From Leptolyngbya sp. SIO4C1 (lineage in GTDB: Bacteria; Cyanobacteriota; Cyanobacteriia; Phormidesmidales; Phormidesmidaceae), in the NCBI GenBank assembly GCA_010671975.1, contig JAAHIA010000086.1, forward strand, positions 1-13,693: a stretch of DNA of 13,693 nucleotides, read 5' to 3'. The translations under genes and the position numbers were made by a program. This document shows, in pieces, positions 11,982 through 13,693 of the stretch. Each line of letters starts with the position of its first letter. Position 1 is the stretch's first letter. The notes beneath the pieces are model-generated. The model saw only the letters and a program-made list of their open reading frames with translations, was not told where the DNA came from and ran no database searches.

Positions 11982-12698
11982 TTATGAGCTGTCGCTCAGG
12001 TTCCATTCAAAGCGTTCTACGGGTACCTGACCCTCGCTGACCACGGCGCCAACGAAATCGTCAGGCAGTCGCGACTGCAGAATGGTCAGCGCCCAGTCGC
12101 CGGCTTCTGGCACCTGCAGCAGCTGCGGTGGCCCGCTGAGCTGAACTTCGACCGTCTGCAGCGACTGCGTTAGCCCCTGGCCAATGGCTTTGAGGTAGGC
12201 TTCTTTACAAGTCCAGTATTGTAAGAATTGACGCTGCGCTTCGGGCTGGCTGAGCGGGGCTAGCGTTTCGGCCTCCAGCGGCGTCAGACAGCGCTGGCTC
12301 AGGCTTTGAAAATGCGACATCAGCCGCACCTGCTCAAGGTCGACGCCGACGCGGCGCTGGTAAGCAATGGCACAGAGCGCCTGCCCGGCTGAGTGGGAGA
12401 GGTTGAACTGCAGGTCGGGCTGAGCGGCTAGCTGCGGTTTGCCATAGTCGCCATAGAGAAACTCCAGTCGGTCGGGCGAGATTTGAGTATAGCCGCTGAG
12501 GATATGGCGCAGGCTGCCGCGCGCATGCACAAACTGGTGGCGATCGCGCTCAAACCGAAAGCGATTGGCCCGGCTTTGCTCAACTTCAGAAAGACAGTCC
12601 CAGTAGTGCGAAATATTACTGAGCTGCAGCGGGATTTCCCAGAGATGAACCTGACTAGAATTAGGCGTAAAATCACAGACGACCTGTTGGGTTTTCAT
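11982..12698 (-). CDS. 4'-phosphopantetheinyl transferase, Sfp/HetI type
   Basis: Moves the phosphopantetheine arm of coenzyme A onto a conserved Ser of acyl or peptidyl carrier proteins, activating PKS, NRPS and fatty-acid synthases. The 238 residues (from ATG 12698) fit the large single-chain Sfp class. Motifs in order are YGKP (85-88), FNLSHS (98-103), VGVDLE (117-122, Mg-binding Asp120 and Glu122), and WTCKEAYLKAIG (162-173, with Glu166 and Lys170). The ATG at 12698 is preferred because MKTQQVVCDF starts a family-like N-terminus; an in-frame TTG at 12734 would add 12 residues. It is divergent from the FAAL gene over a 211-bp shared region and convergent with the methylase gene (45 bp between stops). 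Cyanobacteria often have only one such enzyme, serving all carrier proteins. Pairing with the FAAL locus suggests it serves that pathway at least. Confidence 0.93.
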   Translation of the reverse strand: MKTQQVVCDFTPNSSQVHLWEIPLQLSNISHYWDCLSEVEQSRANRFRFERDRHQFVHARGSLRHILSGYTQISPDRLEFLYGDYGKPQLAAQPDLQFNLSHSAGQALCAIAYQRRVGVDLEQVRLMSHFQSLSQRCLTPLEAETLAPLSQPEAQRQFLQYWTCKEAYLKAIGQGLTQSLQTVEVQLSGPPQLLQVPEAGDWALTILQSRLPDDFVGAVVSEGQVPVERFEWNLSDSS

Positions 12699-12778
12699 GC
12701 CAGCAGCGTAGATTACCGGAGATATTCTGGGCAAACTACCGCCAGCATGACATAGACTGCTTCGGGTAATTTACGCAT

Positions 12779-12808
12779 TTGACTCGACTTCTTTATTTTT
12801 TCTGTAAA
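12779..12808 (+). promoter_or_regulatory. Candidate promoter for the FAAL gene
   Basis: TTGACT (12779-12784) and TGTAAA (12803-12808) are separated by 18 bp. Transcription would begin near 12815, giving a leader of about 95 nt. Three GTAA motifs (12804, 12817, 12825) follow closely, and GTA-N10-TAC (12817-12832) resembles an NtcA box but with spacing two bases too long. No strong Shine-Dalgarno precedes the ATG. Confidence 0.4.
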
Positions 12809-12909
12809 GTCTACGTGTAAACCTGTAAGTACCGAAGATGGCTGTGGCAACATGCAATTCTAAATGGCCCCAAACTCTGCCCGGTTAGATCTTCAACTCA
12901 AGTATCTAA

Positions 12910-13693
12910 ATGGTTCAATCTCCTCCCAGCCCTAAAGTGCAGTTTTCGACCCTGGTCGAACTGCTGCAGCACCAAGCGGCTAGCCAGCCTGACAGCTTAG
13001 CCTATCAGTTTTTGGTGGACGGTAAGCGCGAAGGGGCCGCCTATACTTATGCCGAGCTAGAGCGTCAGGCAAAAGCGATCGCGGCCCTCCTGCAGCAGCA
13101 GCAGGTCAAAGGTGAGCGAGCGCTGCTGCTCTATCCGCAAGGGATAGAGGTGATGGCAGCCTTCTGCGGCTGTCTCTATGCCGGCGTCATTGCCATTCCG
13201 GTACCGCCGCCAGACGCGGGCCGGCTGAAGCGCACGCTGCCGCGCCTGCGTGAAATCGTCAAAGATGCGGCTGCGTCGCTGGTGCTCAGCACCGACCGCA
13301 TCATTTCCATGATCCAAGCCTCGGGGCTGGAGTTTCCTGAATTTCAAACAATGCGCTGGATTGACACTGAGCAGGTCGATCTGGCTTTAGCTGATGACTG
13401 GCAAGATCCGCAGGTCGACAAAGACGTCCTGGCCTATCTGCAGTACACCTCGGGTTCGACCTCAACGCCCAAAGGGGTAATGCTCAGCCACTACAACCTA
13501 ATGCACCATTCGGCCTATCTGCAGCGGGCCTGCGGCTATGCGCCTGAGGGGGCAACGGTTACCTGGATGCCCTACTTTCACGACTATGGCCTAGTCGAAG
13601 GGCTAATTCAGCCGCTCTACACGGGCATGCCCTGCTATATCATGGCGCCGCTGGCCTTTGTGAAGCGACCGCTGCGCTGGTTAGAGCTGATTA
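12910..13693 (+). CDS. Fatty acyl-AMP ligase (FAAL)-type adenylation domain, 3'-truncated; probable start of a PKS/lipid synthase gene
   Basis: The frame stays open to the window edge, giving 261 residues of a longer protein. A stop immediately before fixes ATG 12910 as the earliest start. The sequence is that of the ANL superfamily: TYAELERQAKAIAALL, then GERALLLYPQGIEVMAAFCGCLYAG with AIPVPPPDAGRLKRTLPRL, typical of FAALs. YTSGSTSTPKGVMLSHYNL (179-197) is the ATP-binding P-loop. TWMPYFHDYGLVEGLIQPLY followed by PCYIMAPLAFVKRPLRWLELI is the FAAL version of the HDxGL region. FAALs make acyl-adenylates and pass the acyl group to an acyl carrier protein rather than CoA. In cyanobacteria they are either stand-alone (about 580 aa) or the loading domain of olefin synthases, glycolipid PKSs or lipopeptide assembly lines. 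The neighbouring phosphopantetheinyl transferase favours an assembly-line context. The exact product is unknown. Confidence 0.92.
   Translation, partial: MVQSPPSPKVQFSTLVELLQHQAASQPDSLAYQFLVDGKREGAAYTYAELERQAKAIAALLQQQQVKGERALLLYPQGIEVMAAFCGCLYAGVIAIPVPPPDAGRLKRTLPRLREIVKDAAASLVLSTDRIISMIQASGLEFPEFQTMRWIDTEQVDLALADDWQDPQVDKDVLAYLQYTSGSTSTPKGVMLSHYNLMHHSAYLQRACGYAPEGATVTWMPYFHDYGLVEGLIQPLYTGMPCYIMAPLAFVKRPLRWLELI

Noticed and set aside
12817..12832. Possible NtcA box upstream of the FAAL gene (GTA-N10-TAC)
   Set aside because: The spacing is two bases longer than the GTA-N8-TAC consensus, so it is not called as a site.
13057..13347. 96-codon minus-strand ORF
   Set aside because: It is antisense to the FAAL gene, which has clear adenylation motifs.

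Overview
This window is chromosomal DNA from a cyanobacterium. Four kinds of evidence agree. There are proteins found essentially only in cyanobacteria and plastids: cyanobacterial AbrB, a DUF3155 protein, a CCB1-type b6f assembly factor, a DUF3084 coiled-coil protein, NtcA and the Ycf33/DUF751 protein. At least 15 exact copies of the octamer GCGATCGC (HIP1) occur in 13.7 kb. There is an orphan Dam-type methylase for the GATC inside that octamer. The coding DNA is moderately GC-rich and uses many CTG/GCG/CAG codons. I cannot name the species. The right-hand end looks like the edge of a specialised-metabolite or lipid-synthase locus; the rest is mostly core genome.

Layout, left to right. 1-264 is the 3' part of a cyAbrB regulator, followed by an intrinsic terminator (361-407). 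529-2088 encodes a large three-helix membrane protein of unknown function. It converges on, and overlaps by 35 bp, a Hik2/CSK-like GAF histidine kinase on the minus strand (2054-3412). A consensus promoter (3563-3591) and a textbook Shine-Dalgarno drive a TTG-started DUF3155 gene (3659-3964). It meets a minus-strand pair: a PadR repressor (4667-5047) followed by a CCB1-like factor (4025-4579). Upstream of the repressor is a dyad-rich regulatory region. The minus strand continues with DUF3084 (5394-6833) and, upstream of it, ntcA (6907-7578), which has a perfect NtcA box in its own promoter (7728-7741). fabI (7900-8676) runs on the plus strand, preceded by a possible 48-codon small ORF. It converges on a minus-strand operon read as ycf33-like gene (10767-10964), rbfA (10348-10743) and a GH3/NagZ-like hydrolase (8710-10344). 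A plus-strand Dam-like methylase (11079-11936) follows. Last comes a divergent pair: an Sfp/HetI-type phosphopantetheinyl transferase (11982-12698, minus) and a fatty acyl-AMP ligase (12910 to the window end, plus).

How the genes work together. The last pair is the most suggestive. FAAL enzymes activate fatty acids as acyl-adenylates and load them onto acyl carrier proteins. A phosphopantetheinyl transferase converts those carriers to their active form. The two genes diverge from a shared 211-bp control region, which is what the start of a lipid-polyketide, olefin or glycolipid synthase locus would look like. Elsewhere, NtcA (nitrogen status), a Hik2-like kinase (redox/salt) and cyAbrB (carbon/nitrogen balance) are global regulators, but nothing here shows that they control their neighbours.

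Outside the genes, several leaders and spacers carry structure: a nested hairpin between ntcA and the DUF3084 gene, a short in-frame upstream ORF and start-masking dyad before the CCB1-like gene, and clustered TTGAC dyads before the PadR gene. No tRNA, rRNA, CRISPR array, insertion sequence or prophage gene was seen.
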